Shown: positions 9,687 to 19,179, counted from the first letter of the stretch. The stretch is 64,000 bases of DNA from Thiorhodovibrio winogradskyi (GCF_036208045.1 NZ_CP121472.1:3731531-3795530), one strand, 5' to 3'. Numbers and translations: made by a program. The notes: a model not told the origin generated them from the sequence alone.

Positions 9687-9811
9687 GACGCCGTTCGAGA
9701 CAGCGAGCCGCAGTGACTTTGTCGATCTGCTCCCAGGCCGGGTCGTCTAGATCGTCGCCGGCATCGATTCGGTCGCGGACCTGCGACAGCGATTTGAGTA
9801 CCTGTTGATCA

Positions 9812-11318
9812 TCAGGGTGACTCCACGAACAAAGGTCCGGCACCGCGTTTGATCTCATGGGTTTCGCCGGCGCTGAGTGAGACCGTCTCGGACCCCGCCG
9901 TGAGCCGAATCACGTCAGCCTCCGGCGAGATCTCGCGCAGCCGCACCCGATCCTCGTTGATCTCGACCTCGAGGGTCTGGCCGCGAAAGCGCAAGCGGAA
10001 ACGGAGCCGCTTCAGCTCCTCGGGGAGCACGGGATTGAGCCAGAGTCGCTGATCGCGCACCTCAATACCCGCGTAGCAGCGCTGGATGAGGTCGACGGTG
10101 CCGGCCATAGCGCCCAGGTGAATGCCTTCCGAGGTGGTGCCACCCTGGATGTCGGCGACGTCGCTCTCCAGAGCCTGGGTGAACAAGGACCAGGACCGGG
10201 GTCGATCCCGGCGGGCCAGGACCCAGGCGTCCACGACACGGCTCAGGGTCGAGCCATGGCTGGTGCGCTCGCTGTAGTATGCGACGTTACGCGGGATCAT
10301 CTCGGGGTCGAATGCGTAGTCGAGACGGGCGAACAGACGCTCCAGCTCCTCGGTCGAGAACAGATAGAAGAGCATCAGCACGTCGGCCTGCTTGGTGGCC
10401 TTGTAGTGATTCGGTGAGTCGCCCTCGGCCTCGAGGATGCGATCCAGGCGTTGGATTCGTCGCCGAGCTTGCGCTCGATACGCACGCCTTCGACGTTCTC
10501 CAGACGTTCGTCAAGGGCATTGGCCGCGCGGTCTAGGTCATCGAGCGCATCGATACCTTCCGATAGCTCCAACCGCAGCTGGGGTCCGCGGATGTCGAAG
10601 CCGTGGCTACCGGCGTAGACGACCGCCTCGAGCCCGACCAAGCTGCTGACGTCGTCTAGATCGCGGCCGCTGATCAGCGCCAGCGGCATCCGCTGTGCGG
10701 CTTCCCGCAGGGCGCGGCGCATGCTGGTGCTGAGACGGGCATCGTCCGGCTGCTCGACGATCGGCGTCAGGGTGCCGTCGTAGTCGAGAAACAAGGCCGG
10801 GCGCCGATCACCAAGCCGATCCGTGAGTGGCGTGGGATCTTCGAGCAGCGGGGGCGGCTCGGTCTGCGCGGATTGGATACCGATCCGGCACAGGTTGTCG
10901 AAGACCTGGTCAGCGCCTTTCTCCAGCAGCGCGTCGCGTTGGCGACCGGTGCGGTCGATGCCAATGACGAGCCCAAAATGGCCGCGGCTCGCGGCCATGA
11001 CGCCGGCGGTGGCGTCCTCGAGGACGGCCGCGCGCTCGGGCTCGCAGCCAAGCTGATGGGCGGCCTCGACAAAGGTGTCCGAGTCTGGCTTGCCGGACAG
11101 CTCGAGATTCTCAGCCTCGACCCCATCGAGACGCAGGTCGAACAGTCCGTCGAGCCCGGCCTTCTCTAAGATCAGGTCGCAGTTCTTGCTGGCCGTGACC
11201 ACCGCGGTGCGAAAACCGGCGCGGCGCAGGCGTTGCAGCAGCTCGACGGCGCACTCGTAGACGACGACACCGCGCTGTTCGATGAGCGCTCGGAAGCTGG
11301 CATTCTTGCGGTTAGGCG
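9812..11318 (-). pseudogene. HAD phosphoglucomutase-OtsB-GH65 fusion, internally deleted
   Basis: Remnant of a three-domain trehalose/disaccharide enzyme. Reading leftwards from 11318: a beta-phosphoglucomutase-like HAD domain without its N-terminal Asp motif (RKNASFRALIEQRGVVVYE, VVTASKNCDLILEKAGL, SGKPDSDTFVEAA, VLEDATAGVMAA); then trehalose-6-phosphate phosphatase OtsB (RRPALFLDYDGTLTPIVE, ALISGRDLDDVSSLVG, VYAGSHGFDIRGP). At about 10450-10490 the OtsB part (VRIERK) jumps directly into the end of a GH65 phosphorylase in another frame (RILEAEGDSPNHYKATKQ, ADVLMLFYLFSTEELERLF ... TSEGIHLGAMAGT). The whole GH65 N-terminal and catalytic core and the OtsB C-terminus are missing, so this is a deletion plus frameshift. 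Not expected to be functional. Confidence 0.85.
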
Positions 11319-11528
11319 ATTGCCGGAAAAGAGCTTACCGAATTGCGCAGGATGTTCGTTTGGCGGGGTATTTGCCAACCTAGCTGGTTGTTTTGCACCC
11401 GTTTGCGGAGTGACCACGACTGGACTGACGCGGCTGCGCGGTCTCGATCAGGCCAACACAGCCGTGCTGTTCCTGCGCGCAATGTTGTGTGCGAAAAACT
11501 CAAACGGCGACAATGGCTTCAAATTTGC

Positions 11529-11740
11529 TTCGCCGAATTTGACCGCAACAATGAAAGTGTCGTGACCGAGAAGGAATTCAACCAGGCGCGCTCAGAGCGC
11601 CGCGCCGCGCGGCCCGTTCCGACACGGGCGCGCCGATGCGCGGCATGGCCAATGCGCCCGCGTTTAGCGACATCGACCAGAACGGGGATGGTCAGATCGA
11701 CAAGCAGGAGTTCCAGAGCGCCCAGATGCAACAGCAGCGG
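11529..11740 (+). pseudogene. EF-hand protein remnant fused to GH31
   Basis: Two calcium-binding EF-hand loops in different frames: FAEFDRNNESVVTEKEFNQA (from 11529) and, after a frame change near 11625, FSDIDQNGDGQIDKQEFQ (DxNGDGxIDxxE, a canonical loop). The second loop reads straight into the GH31 frame without a stop. Small EF-hand proteins of this type are normally separate secreted proteins, so this looks like a decayed gene whose 3' end was joined to the glucosidase by deletion. Confidence 0.65.
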
Positions 11741-14176
11741 ACGATGCAGCTTAAGATGGCGGATCATGCCGAGTCGACACCCGGCTTCGTTCAGCACTGG
11801 GAGGCGGGGTCGGACTCGATCATCGCCGAACATGCGCAGGCGCTAACCCGCATCGATGCTGTCGCGGATGACATCCTGCGCATCCGGGTCGCGCCCGCTG
11901 GTCGGCTTGCGCCAAGCCACAGCTGGCAGGACGAGCCTCGATCGCTCAGCGGCGGTCGTCTCTTGGTTGAGAAGCGAGCGCGCGTCCTGCATCTCGTGAC
12001 CCGCGCGATGCGGACCAAGCTCAATCTCGACACGGGCGCCGTCTCGCTTGGCAACGCCGACGGTGCCGTCTATGCGAGTGATCTCACCCCGGTACGCTGG
12101 CGTCAGGTTGAGCAGCACGAGATCCCGACCCTGGCGCCGGCGCTCGCCGCAGCCGTCGCCCCGACTGCCACGCCAGCCGCCGCACCGACCATCAGCTCGC
12201 AAACCAACAACGGCTGGTCGCCCGGCCCTGCCACCACCGGCCTCTGGCTGCGGAAGGCACTGCACCCGCGGGAGGGCCTGTTCGGGTGCGGCCAACGCTT
12301 CGGCGCGCTCAATCGTCGCGGCCAGCGGCTCGCGCACTGGACCACAGATATCCACTCGCCAGGATTGGGCGTGGTCGACGGCTGTCTGTACCAAGCGCAC
12401 CCGCTGTTGCTCGCGCTGCGGCCCGGTCTCGCCTGGGGCCTGATGCTCGGCTCGAGCGGTTACAGCCACTTCGATCTCGGTGCCGAGCAGCCCGACGCGC
12501 TGGGCCTGTTCAACCTGGGCGGCGAGCTCGACTACACCCTCTTCGCCGGCCCCACCCCGGCCGCCGTGGTCGAGCAGATCACAAGGCTGACCGGTCGGCC
12601 AGCCTTGCCCCCGCTCTGGGCGCTCGGCTACCACCAGTCGCGCTGGGGCTATCGCAGCGATGCTGAGATCCGCGCGATTGCCAACGCATTCCGCCGCCGT
12701 CGCATCCCAATCGACGCGATCCATCTCGACATCGACTACATGGACGGCTTCCGCGTCTTCAGCTGGGACCGCGAGCGCTTTCCGAGTCCGCGCGCCACCA
12801 TCGAGGCCCTGCATCGACAGGACATCCATGCGGTCACCATCATCGACCCGGGGGTCATACAGGAACCTGAGATCGATGGCGCCAACCGCTCCAGCGACCC
12901 GGTTTTAGAGAGCGGTCTGCGTGGCGATCATTTCATCCGCCGTCCGGATGGCAAGCTGTTCACCGGTTATGTGTGGTCTGGCGCATCGCTGTTTTCAGAC
13001 TTCTGCCGCACGCCGACACGCCGCTGGTGGGGCGAGGTTCTGACGCGATCCGCCAGCATCGGCGCCCAACGCTGGGCGGTCAGCTGGATGGGCGACAATG
13101 CCTCCAGCTTGGAGGATCTGCGCACCAGCCTGCCGCAGCTCGCGAGCATGGGCCTCGGCGGCTCGCCGCACGTCGGCGTCGACATCGGCGGCTTCCACGG
13201 CGCCTGCGACGGCGAGCTCTTCGCCCGCTGGATCGAGTTGGGCGCCTTCTACCCTTTCATGCGCGCCCATGCCTACCACGGCAGCCCGCCGCGGGAGCCC
13301 TGGGCATTCGGCGACAAGGTCGAGGCCATTGCGCGAACCACGATCGAGCGCCGTTACCAGTTCCTGCCCTATCTCTATACGCTGGCGCACCGCGCCCACC
13401 GCACCGGCGAGCCGATCCTACGGCCGCTGCTCTACGACTTCCCGCGGGCGACCGAGCTGCATGGGATCGAAGATCAGTTGATGGTTGGTCCGCGGCTGAT
13501 GATCGCGCCGGTCTGCGAGCCGGGCGTCAGCGAGCGCGAGGTGCATCTGCCGCCTGGCGTCTGGTACGACTTCCACAGCGGCAGGCGGATCGACGATGGC
13601 GCGCCCGCGGCACGCGCCGCGGATACTGGCGCTGATGCCAACTCTGATACTGCTGCCGAAGCCCATGCCCGCGCTGCAGTTGCCAGTGTCGGCGCCAAAG
13701 CCCGCATCAGTGCCAGTGCCATTAATCGACGCTGTCTGCTGCCGGCACCGCCGGGTCGCATGCCGATCCTGGTGCGCGGCGGCAGCTGCCTGACCCTGGG
13801 TGCTCCGTGGCAATCGACGCGCGAACCGCTGACCGAGCTGATCCTCGATGCCTATCCAGACGACGGACAATCTGGCTCTTGGACCCTCATCGAGGACGTC
13901 GGCGATGGCTGGGGCTATTGTGACGGCGAGCTCGTAGAGACCGCGTTAGGCGTTGACCACGAGCGCGCAGGGCCAAGGCTCATGGTTGGCCGCCGCCGGG
14001 GCGGCTGGCAGCCGCGGCCGCGCCAGCTCGTGCTGCGACTGCATCTCGTCCAACAGCCCGACCACCTGCTGCTCGACGGCGCCCCGAAAGCCGACTGGCA
14101 CTGGGATCAAGCAGATCACGCGGCAGTGGTTTCGCTCATCGACGATGGGGAGGCGCACCAGCTGAGCGCGGAATGA
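11636..14176 (+). pseudogene. GH31 alpha-glucosidase lacking the nucleophile segment
   Basis: Glycoside hydrolase family 31 (alpha-glucosidase). The frame is open for 846 codons, but the first 35-40 belong to an EF-hand remnant and the true start cannot be placed. Family features: LFGCGQRFGALNRRG, ALPPLWALGYHQSRWGYRS, IPIDAIHLDIDYMDGFRVF, HAVTIIDPGV, DFCRTPTRRWWGE, then VSWMGDNASS (acid/base Asp), GLGGSPHVGVDIGGF, RWIELGAFYPFMRAHA. In normal GH31 proteins about 80 residues lie between WWGE and VLTR, including the nucleophile in the NDMNEP segment. Here WWGE is followed at once by VLTRSASIGAQRW, so the catalytic nucleophile is absent. An Ala-rich stretch (about 655-700) interrupts the C-terminal beta domain. 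Open frame, but probably inactive. Confidence 0.85.
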
Positions 14177-14433
14177 ACCGCGACGGGCACAAACACGCCT
14201 CCTGCTGATCGACGATCTCGGTTTGCTCCTCTGTTGTCGCGGGTTGCGCATCGGATAGTGGGCACGTCCTTTGCTTCGACTGAAGCACGCCTGCCGCGGG
14301 AAATCGCCCGTTACTTCTCCACCGCAAGGCTGGAGGCTGCACGCCTTGGACCGCATGCGTGCCGAGCTCGAAGACAAGGGCCATCTCCGAGTAGCCATCG
14401 CTGTCAAGAAGCCATCTCTGAGTGGAGAGCGCC

Positions 14434-15145
14434 ATGCCAAACATGCAGATCAGTCCCTGGGACCTGGCGGTTGTTGCCGTCTATGTGATCGGCACACGGC
14501 TGCTGTTCGGCTGGTGGGCAGCGCGCACCGCGCGCAAGGGCGCCGAAGGCTACTTCCTCGGCGGTCGGGCGCTACGCTGACCGATCATCGGGCTGTCCTT
14601 CTATGTCGCCAACATGAGCGGCGGCAGCTTCGTTGGCCTGCCCGGCAGCGGCTACAACGACGGTATTGCTGTCTATCACTACGAATGGCTGCCGGCAGTG
14701 ATCCTGGTGCTGTTCGTGCTGTTCCTGCTGCCGCTGTATCTGCGCGCGCGCATCTACACGGCCCCACAGTTTCTTGAGGTGCGCTTTGGGCGCCAACCGC
14801 GGCTGGCGTTCTCCGGCTTCTTGCTGGTTGCCGTTGACGCTGATCGAGGCCCCGGCATCGCTCTATGCGGGCGCCATGGTCGGCCAGGCCCTGTTCCCGT
14901 CGGTGCCGATGTGTCCGCTGCTCGCGGCTGGCGCGCTGATCGCCGGGGTCTATATCTTCTTTGGCGGTCTCAGTGCCGTGGTCATCAACGATGCGCTGCA
15001 GGCCGCCATGATCATGATCGGCGGCATCCTGGTGCTGGTGCTGGCCTGGCAAGCGGTGCCATGCTGGGTTTCCAACCCTGTGGCAGTATCTGCAGTCGTC
15101 GGGGTGACGTTGCTGGCAGCAGCGGTCGTGGTCTGGTGGTGGTGA
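14434..15145 (+). pseudogene. Sodium/solute symporter (SSS family), three lesions
   Basis: Sodium-driven sugar symporter of the SLC5/SSS type, membrane protein. The ATG at 14434 has GGAGAG upstream and opens MQISPWDLAVVAVYVIGT. After YFLGGRALR a TGA replaces the Trp that the family usually has before PIIGLSFYVANMSGG. The frame goes on to LRARIYTAPQFLEVRFG and FSGFLLV, then shifts to another frame (EAPASLYAGAMVGQALF, VYIFFGGLSAVVINDALQAA). It ends at 15145 after about 230 residues, whereas the family has 450-550, so more than half is gone. Its position next to GH31 and GH13 suggests it once imported glucosides. Confidence 0.82.
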
Positions 15146-15576
15146 GCAGCCTCGACGATCGTCGATAGGACGCGCATGGAGGCGCGCTGAGCAGACAGAT
15201 CGAGACCGCATCGGGCCAAAGAAACCAATAGTGGGGGCTTTGCCCCGACAGCGCCGCTAGAGCCGGTCGAAACAAACCGGCCGGCAAGGCTGTAGATCGG
15301 TGAATTCCCCAGCACTGGCCGACCGGATCACCCGCTCTGAATTCGCGCTCTTCGAGCTTGAAGAGAGTGACTCGCGGCAGGCTGAGCAGAGCAACGAATG
15401 CGTCAGCTTTATGGCATCAGACTTGCTGATTCTGTCATCGACCCGCGAGATGCCTGGCCTGCGGCTCTTCTGTCCGATCAGCGCCGTCGTCCACATCATC
15501 GCGGGCCACCCGGTGATCTATCCGGCTCAGCTATCAATCTATCGATCTGCCTATCTATCTGTCGAAGGAGCTGCCG
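15146..15576. other. Intergenic, 431 bp
   Basis: No recognisable gene. An open frame from 15300 encodes nothing that resembles a family. Just before the reductase gene there is a short degenerate CTATC/CTGTC repeat (about 15532-15565), AT-richer than the surroundings, which may contain its promoter. The terminal segment GAAGGAG at 15565-15571 is the ribosome-binding site of the next gene. Confidence 0.4.
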
Positions 15577-16242
15577 ATGTCCCACGACGCAACCCTATTA
15601 ATGACCGAGTTTGTCACCCACGATGTCCAGCGTCTGCTGCTGACGCGACCGGAGGGGCTCGATTGGCAGCCAGGACAGGGTGTCGAGATCCATATCGACA
15701 CCGATGAATGGCGCGACGAGGGCCGCCCCTTTACCCCAACCTCCCTGCCCAATGACCAGCTCTTGGAATGCACCACCAAGCGCTATCCCAAGGGCGATGG
15801 GATGACCATGGCACTGCATGCGCTGCAGCCAGGCGCCCAGCTCAAGCTCAGCGACGCCTTCGGCAGCATTACCTATCAGGGCCCAGGCGCCTTCATCGCC
15901 GCCGGAACCGGCGTGTCGCCCTTCCTCGGGATCTTGCGCCGGCTCGCCGCTGATGATGCCTTGGACGGTCACAGGCTGCTGCTGACCAACAAGGGCAAGC
16001 GCGACGTGATCCGCGAGAAGGAGCTGAAGCATTATCTGGGCGATGACTGCGTACTGACCTTCACCCGTGAGCACGAGCCTGGAGAACAGGGCCAGCGCAT
16101 CGACCTCGACTTCTTGAGATCCCATCTTTCGACGTTCAATGGAAAGTTCTATGTCTGCGGACCGGATGCCTTTGTCGAATCGATCAATGGCCAGCTTAAG
16201 GAACTCGGCGTGCAACCGGGGCAACTGGTCTACGAGCAATGA
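15577..16242 (+). CDS. FNR-like FAD/NAD(P)-binding oxidoreductase
   Basis: 221-residue flavodoxin/ferredoxin-reductase-like protein. The FAD-binding half has RPFTPTSLPND (the RxYS-like flavin motif, about residues 50-60) and a phosphate-contacting segment KGDGMTMALHALQPG. The NAD(P)-binding half has FIAAGTGVSPFLGILR (about 108-123) and FYVCGPDAFVESI near the end. The start follows GAAGGAG with seven-base spacing. Substrate and electron partner cannot be told from the sequence. Its stop overlaps the ATG of the pcm remnant (ATGA), so the two were one transcript. Intact. Confidence 0.85.
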   Translation: MSHDATLLMTEFVTHDVQRLLLTRPEGLDWQPGQGVEIHIDTDEWRDEGRPFTPTSLPNDQLLECTTKRYPKGDGMTMALHALQPGAQLKLSDAFGSITYQGPGAFIAAGTGVSPFLGILRRLAADDALDGHRLLLTNKGKRDVIREKELKHYLGDDCVLTFTREHEPGEQGQRIDLDFLRSHLSTFNGKFYVCGPDAFVESINGQLKELGVQPGQLVYEQ

Positions 16243-16552
16243 AAGAAGAGAACTTTGCACAGGCGCGCGCGTTGCTGATCGAGGATATCAAGCGCGAGCT
16301 GGCCGAGACCCGTGTCTACCTGGGAGCGGAGCCGCTCGATCCGCGCGTTCATCACCGCCGCCGGCCCCGAGGTTCCGCGGCCGCTGGTCGATCAAGCTCA
16401 AGGTCGGGGGCCGGATGGTCATGCCACTCGGTTCGAGCGGTGGCGACCAGAGCCTGGTGGTGCTCAGCAAACAGCCAAACGCAACGCTCGCGCAACGCGA
16501 ACTGCTTCCGGTCCGTTTCGTGCCGATTACCCGCGATCACATCGATGCTTAA
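16239..16552 (+). pseudogene. pcm: Protein-L-isoaspartate O-methyltransferase remnant
   Basis: Pcm repairs isoaspartyl residues with S-adenosylmethionine. Only the two ends remain. The N-terminus (ENFAQARALLIEDIKREL, TRVYLGAEPLDPRV) is in the first frame. It is joined near 16345 to the C-terminal part in other frames: FITAAGPEVPRPLVDQ, then KLKVGGRMVMPLG and LAQRELLPVRFVPITRDH, ending at 16552. The complete SAM-binding middle (about 90-100 residues) is missing and there are two frame changes. Translationally coupled to the reductase upstream by an ATGA overlap. Non-functional. Confidence 0.8.
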
Positions 16553-16621
16553 CCGAAATGCCGCCGCGGACGAAGAGCAGGTCTTCGGCGAGATCGCCCA
16601 AGCCATACAGGACAAGCCAAG

Positions 16622-17971
16622 ATGCCATCGAAGCAACCCTCTTTCCCTCAAGGCCCGCGCATTTACAACCTGTTCCCCACCCTGCTCGGTCCAGTCGAGC
16701 GCTGGACGGAGCGGCTGCCGGAGATCGCCCGGATGGGCTTCGACTGGATCTTCGTCAACCCCTTTCATCTGCCGGGTGAGTCCGGAAGCCTCTATGCGGT
16801 CAAGGACTATGATCGCCTGCACCCGACGCTGCGTGGCGACAGCAACGGCGACGACGACAGCAACGACGACGAGCGACTCAGGGCCTTCACCGCCGCCGCC
16901 AGCGACGCTGGGATCTCAGTGATGATGGATCTGGTCGTCAACCATACCGCGATCGACTCCGACCTGGTCACCGAGCATCCAGACTGGTACGTCCACGACG
17001 ACGGCTCGGTGCACTCGCCCTCGGCCACCGATCTGGATGATCCCGAGATCGTGACCGTCTGGGAGGACCTCGCCGAGCTCGACTACAGCGAACGGCCCGA
17101 GCGCGAGGCGGTGATCGATTTCTTCTCCGAGGTCATCCGCCATTACATCGATCTCGGCTTCCGCGGCTTTCGCTGCGATGCCGCCTACCAGCTGCCCGGC
17201 AAGGTCTGGCAGGTGCTGATCGAGCGCGCCCGCGAGGCGGCGCCTGAGACCCAATTCTTCGCCGAGACCCTCGGCGCGCCGCCCGATGACATCGAGCAGT
17301 TGCGCCCGGCCGGCTTCGATGCTCTGTTCAACAGCGCCAAATGGTGGGACTTCCGCGCCGACTGGCTGCTCGATCAGTACCAGTCCTTCCGCGATCTGGC
17401 GCCATCCATCGCCTTTCCCGAGAGCCACGACACCGCGCGACTGGCTGATGAGTCCGATGGCGACAGCCGCGAGTCGCGCTTCTGGTACCTCTTCGCCGCC
17501 GTCTTCTCGACCGGCGTGATGATGCCGATCGGCTATGAGCTCGGCTTCCGACGGCGCCTGCATGTGGTCGAGACCCGGCCCGAGCATTGGGAAGAGCCGA
17601 GCTTCGACATCCGGGATTTCATCGGCCGCGTCAACGCCATGAAGGCCGAGACCCCGATACTGAACGAAGAGGGTGCGCAGGAGCGTTTCACCGCGGTCGA
17701 CGAGCCGGTGGTCGGACTCTTGCGACGTTCGCCACGGCAGGCCCAGCACAGCGCCGTGCTGATCAATCCGAGCTTCAAGGAGGGGCAAGAGTACAGCCGC
17801 GATCACCTCATCGAGATCCTCGACTGCGATGCGGATCAGCTGCAGGAGATCACGCCCGCCTTCAGCGACGCGGCTGAGGGTACGAGCGCGGACGCAGCCG
17901 CTGGAGACAACCCGACCTCCGCGATCCATCTGCCGCCTCGGAGTCTGCGCATCTTCATCGCCAACCACTGA
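16622..17971 (+). CDS. GlgE-like GH13 alpha-amylase family enzyme
   Basis: 449-residue GH13 protein acting on alpha-1,4-glucans or related donors. The barrel starts with IYNLFPTLLGPVERW. Conserved region I is DLVVNHTA; region II FRGFRCDAAYQLP (nucleophile Asp); region III QFFAETLGAP (acid/base Glu); region IV AFPESHDTARL (third Asp). The segments FNSAKWWDFRADWLLDQY and AETLG resemble GlgE-type maltosyltransferases, but the N-terminal domains of GlgE are absent, so the exact activity (hydrolase or maltosyltransferase) is open. The C-terminal beta domain is short and Ala/Asp-rich. It is the only apparently intact sugar-polymer enzyme in the 9.8-18 kb block. Confidence 0.82.
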   Translation: MPSKQPSFPQGPRIYNLFPTLLGPVERWTERLPEIARMGFDWIFVNPFHLPGESGSLYAVKDYDRLHPTLRGDSNGDDDSNDDERLRAFTAAASDAGISVMMDLVVNHTAIDSDLVTEHPDWYVHDDGSVHSPSATDLDDPEIVTVWEDLAELDYSERPEREAVIDFFSEVIRHYIDLGFRGFRCDAAYQLPGKVWQVLIERAREAAPETQFFAETLGAPPDDIEQLRPAGFDALFNSAKWWDFRADWLLDQYQSFRDLAPSIAFPESHDTARLADESDGDSRESRFWYLFAAVFSTGVMMPIGYELGFRRRLHVVETRPEHWEEPSFDIRDFIGRVNAMKAETPILNEEGAQERFTAVDEPVVGLLRRSPRQAQHSAVLINPSFKEGQEYSRDHLIEILDCDADQLQEITPAFSDAAEGTSADAAAGDNPTSAIHLPPRSLRIFIANH

Positions 17972-18050
17972 GGTGGTCGGCCTTACGCTGGCCCATGCCG
18001 GTCGCAGGAAGAAATTCGGCGGCTAGCGCAACGAGAGACTGGAGGCGCGG

Positions 18051-18335
18051 ATGGACTTTAAGCATGAATTGCTCGAGCGGCTCCCTGACTGGGGGCTCAA
18101 GACCTGTCCGCTGAACCGCAACGCCGAGGACCTCGACGACCTGCGCGCTCACCCTACTCTTCGCCAGAAACTTGCTGGCGTACGCTGGTTTATCCTGATC
18201 CAAGCCGCCAAATCCTTTGATGAGGCGAGCGCGGTCTCTGGAATTTCGCAGTCTTGCGCTCGTCTTCGCGGATCATTCCTGCCGTCGTTGACCACCACCT
18301 TTTGCTTCTTCACCCAGGCTCCTCGATGTTCTTGA
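18051..18335 (+). CDS. Unrecognised ORF with good RBS, probably a gene start fragment
   Basis: 94 codons opening with GGAGG at 18042-18046 and ATG at 18051. The first 45 residues (MDFKHELLERLPDWGLK ... RAHPTLRQKLAG) look like a real alpha-helical protein, but the second half is Ser/Arg/Phe-rich and without family character, so the true gene probably ends by truncation near 18190. I do not recognise it. The following 18336-18655 holds only a 10-bp tandem repeat and no convincing gene. Confidence 0.35.
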   Translation: MDFKHELLERLPDWGLKTCPLNRNAEDLDDLRAHPTLRQKLAGVRWFILIQAAKSFDEASAVSGISQSCARLRGSFLPSLTTTFCFFTQAPRCS

Positions 18336-18350
18336 GACGCTGGCTCACGC

Positions 18351-18385
18351 CTGGTCGCGCCTGGTCGCGCCTGGTCGCGCCTGGT
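18351..18385. repeat. 10-bp tandem repeat, three and a half copies
   Basis: CTGGTCGCGC is repeated exactly three times (18351-18380) and followed by a partial fourth copy CTGGT. It lies in a stretch without genes between the ORF at 18051 and the ATPase fragment. Confidence 0.85.
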
Positions 18386-18658
18386 GACAGATTGGTTTTT
18401 TTGCCCATCTGTGGGGTGAAAAGAACCAAGCCACTGGCCTCAGTAGGCCCCGCTTCTCGCAGCGCATCGGCCATCGGCGCCGCTGTTGTCAAGGCCTGAG
18501 CACGGCCAGCAAGCCCGCTGGTGTTGGCGTCGATGAGCGGCTCGGAAGTGCCATCGCTGGCATGCAACCTGCCGGACTCCAGCTAGCAACGTTGCTCGTG
18601 CCCTGCCCAGACTCAGGACTGATGTGCTCGCGGTCTATCGGCATGCCTACACCTCTCG

Positions 18659-18834
18659 ATCATCGACCTGGGCCTGACCCGCGTCGTCGACCTGCGGCGC
18701 ATGGGCAAAACCCAGGCGCGGGTGCTGCGGAAGGGCCGCAGCCGCGCAATCCGGGCCGATGAGCTGGCGCCCGGCGACATCTTGCTGCTCGAGCAGGCCG
18801 AGCAGTCGACAACCCCGCAGGAAAAGCGACCCGC
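18659..18834 (+). pseudogene. P-type ATPase fragment
   Basis: A short in-frame piece (RMGKTQARVLRKGRSRAI, RADELAPGDILLLE, then QAEQSTTPQEKR) that closely matches two separate parts of the intact P-type ATPase at 25634-28450: the actuator-domain entry (RMGKTQTRVLREGRSREI ... PGDIVLLD) and, about 120 residues further on, QAEKSATPLEKR. The piece between them, including the TGES motif, is deleted. It runs into the TrkA-like fragment. The residues before it (IIDLGLTRVVDLRR) may belong to the TrkA-like gene instead. Confidence 0.7.
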
Positions 18835-18837
18835 GCG

Positions 18838-19179
18838 GCCAACCCCGTTTGCAACCCCGACCGCGCGGTCGCCACGCACCTCAAACAACTGCTCTCGGGC
18901 GGCCAATCCCTGGAGCTGTCCGCGGTGATCCGCAGCGACGCAGCCATCTTCAGTCTTGGCGTCGAGGCATCCGAGAAGGGGCCCATCGATGAACTCGATC
19001 TGCCAGCGCGCACCCGCGTCGTCTGCCTCTACCGCGATGAGCAGTTCCATCTGCCGCACGAGGTCAAGACACTCAAGCCGGGCGACGAGGTGATTCTGAT
19101 CACCAGCCAACGGCAGCTTGCCAAGCTCGAGCAACGCTTCGCGCGCAGTGAGGGCGAGGAGCCGCTGAAGGCCGATTGA
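18838..19179 (+). pseudogene. TrkA/RCK C-terminal domain fragment
   Basis: About 113 residues ending at 19179. The C-terminal part (DLPARTRVVCLYRDEQFHLP, HEVKTLKPGDEVILITS) is a regulatory RCK_C (TrkA_C) domain that senses ligand in K+ uptake systems. The NAD-binding TrkA_N half is absent; in its place stands the ATPase fragment, in another frame. The upstream part (RAVATHLKQLLSGGQSLELS) is also typical of the linker in TrkA. Probably a truncated gene rather than an independent small protein. Confidence 0.65.

Noticed and set aside
14578-14580. TGA read as Trp (genetic code change or selenocysteine)
   Set aside because: TGA is the normal stop of many intact genes here, both affected genes carry other lesions, and no SECIS-like structure was seen.
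16916-17968. 350-codon minus frame inside the GH13 gene
   Set aside because: Antisense of a complete GH13 gene with all four conserved regions; no independent signal.
18310-18567. 86-codon minus frame in the stretch after the GlgE-like gene
   Set aside because: Part of it reads like protein but it covers the tandem repeat and has no RBS or recognisable family.
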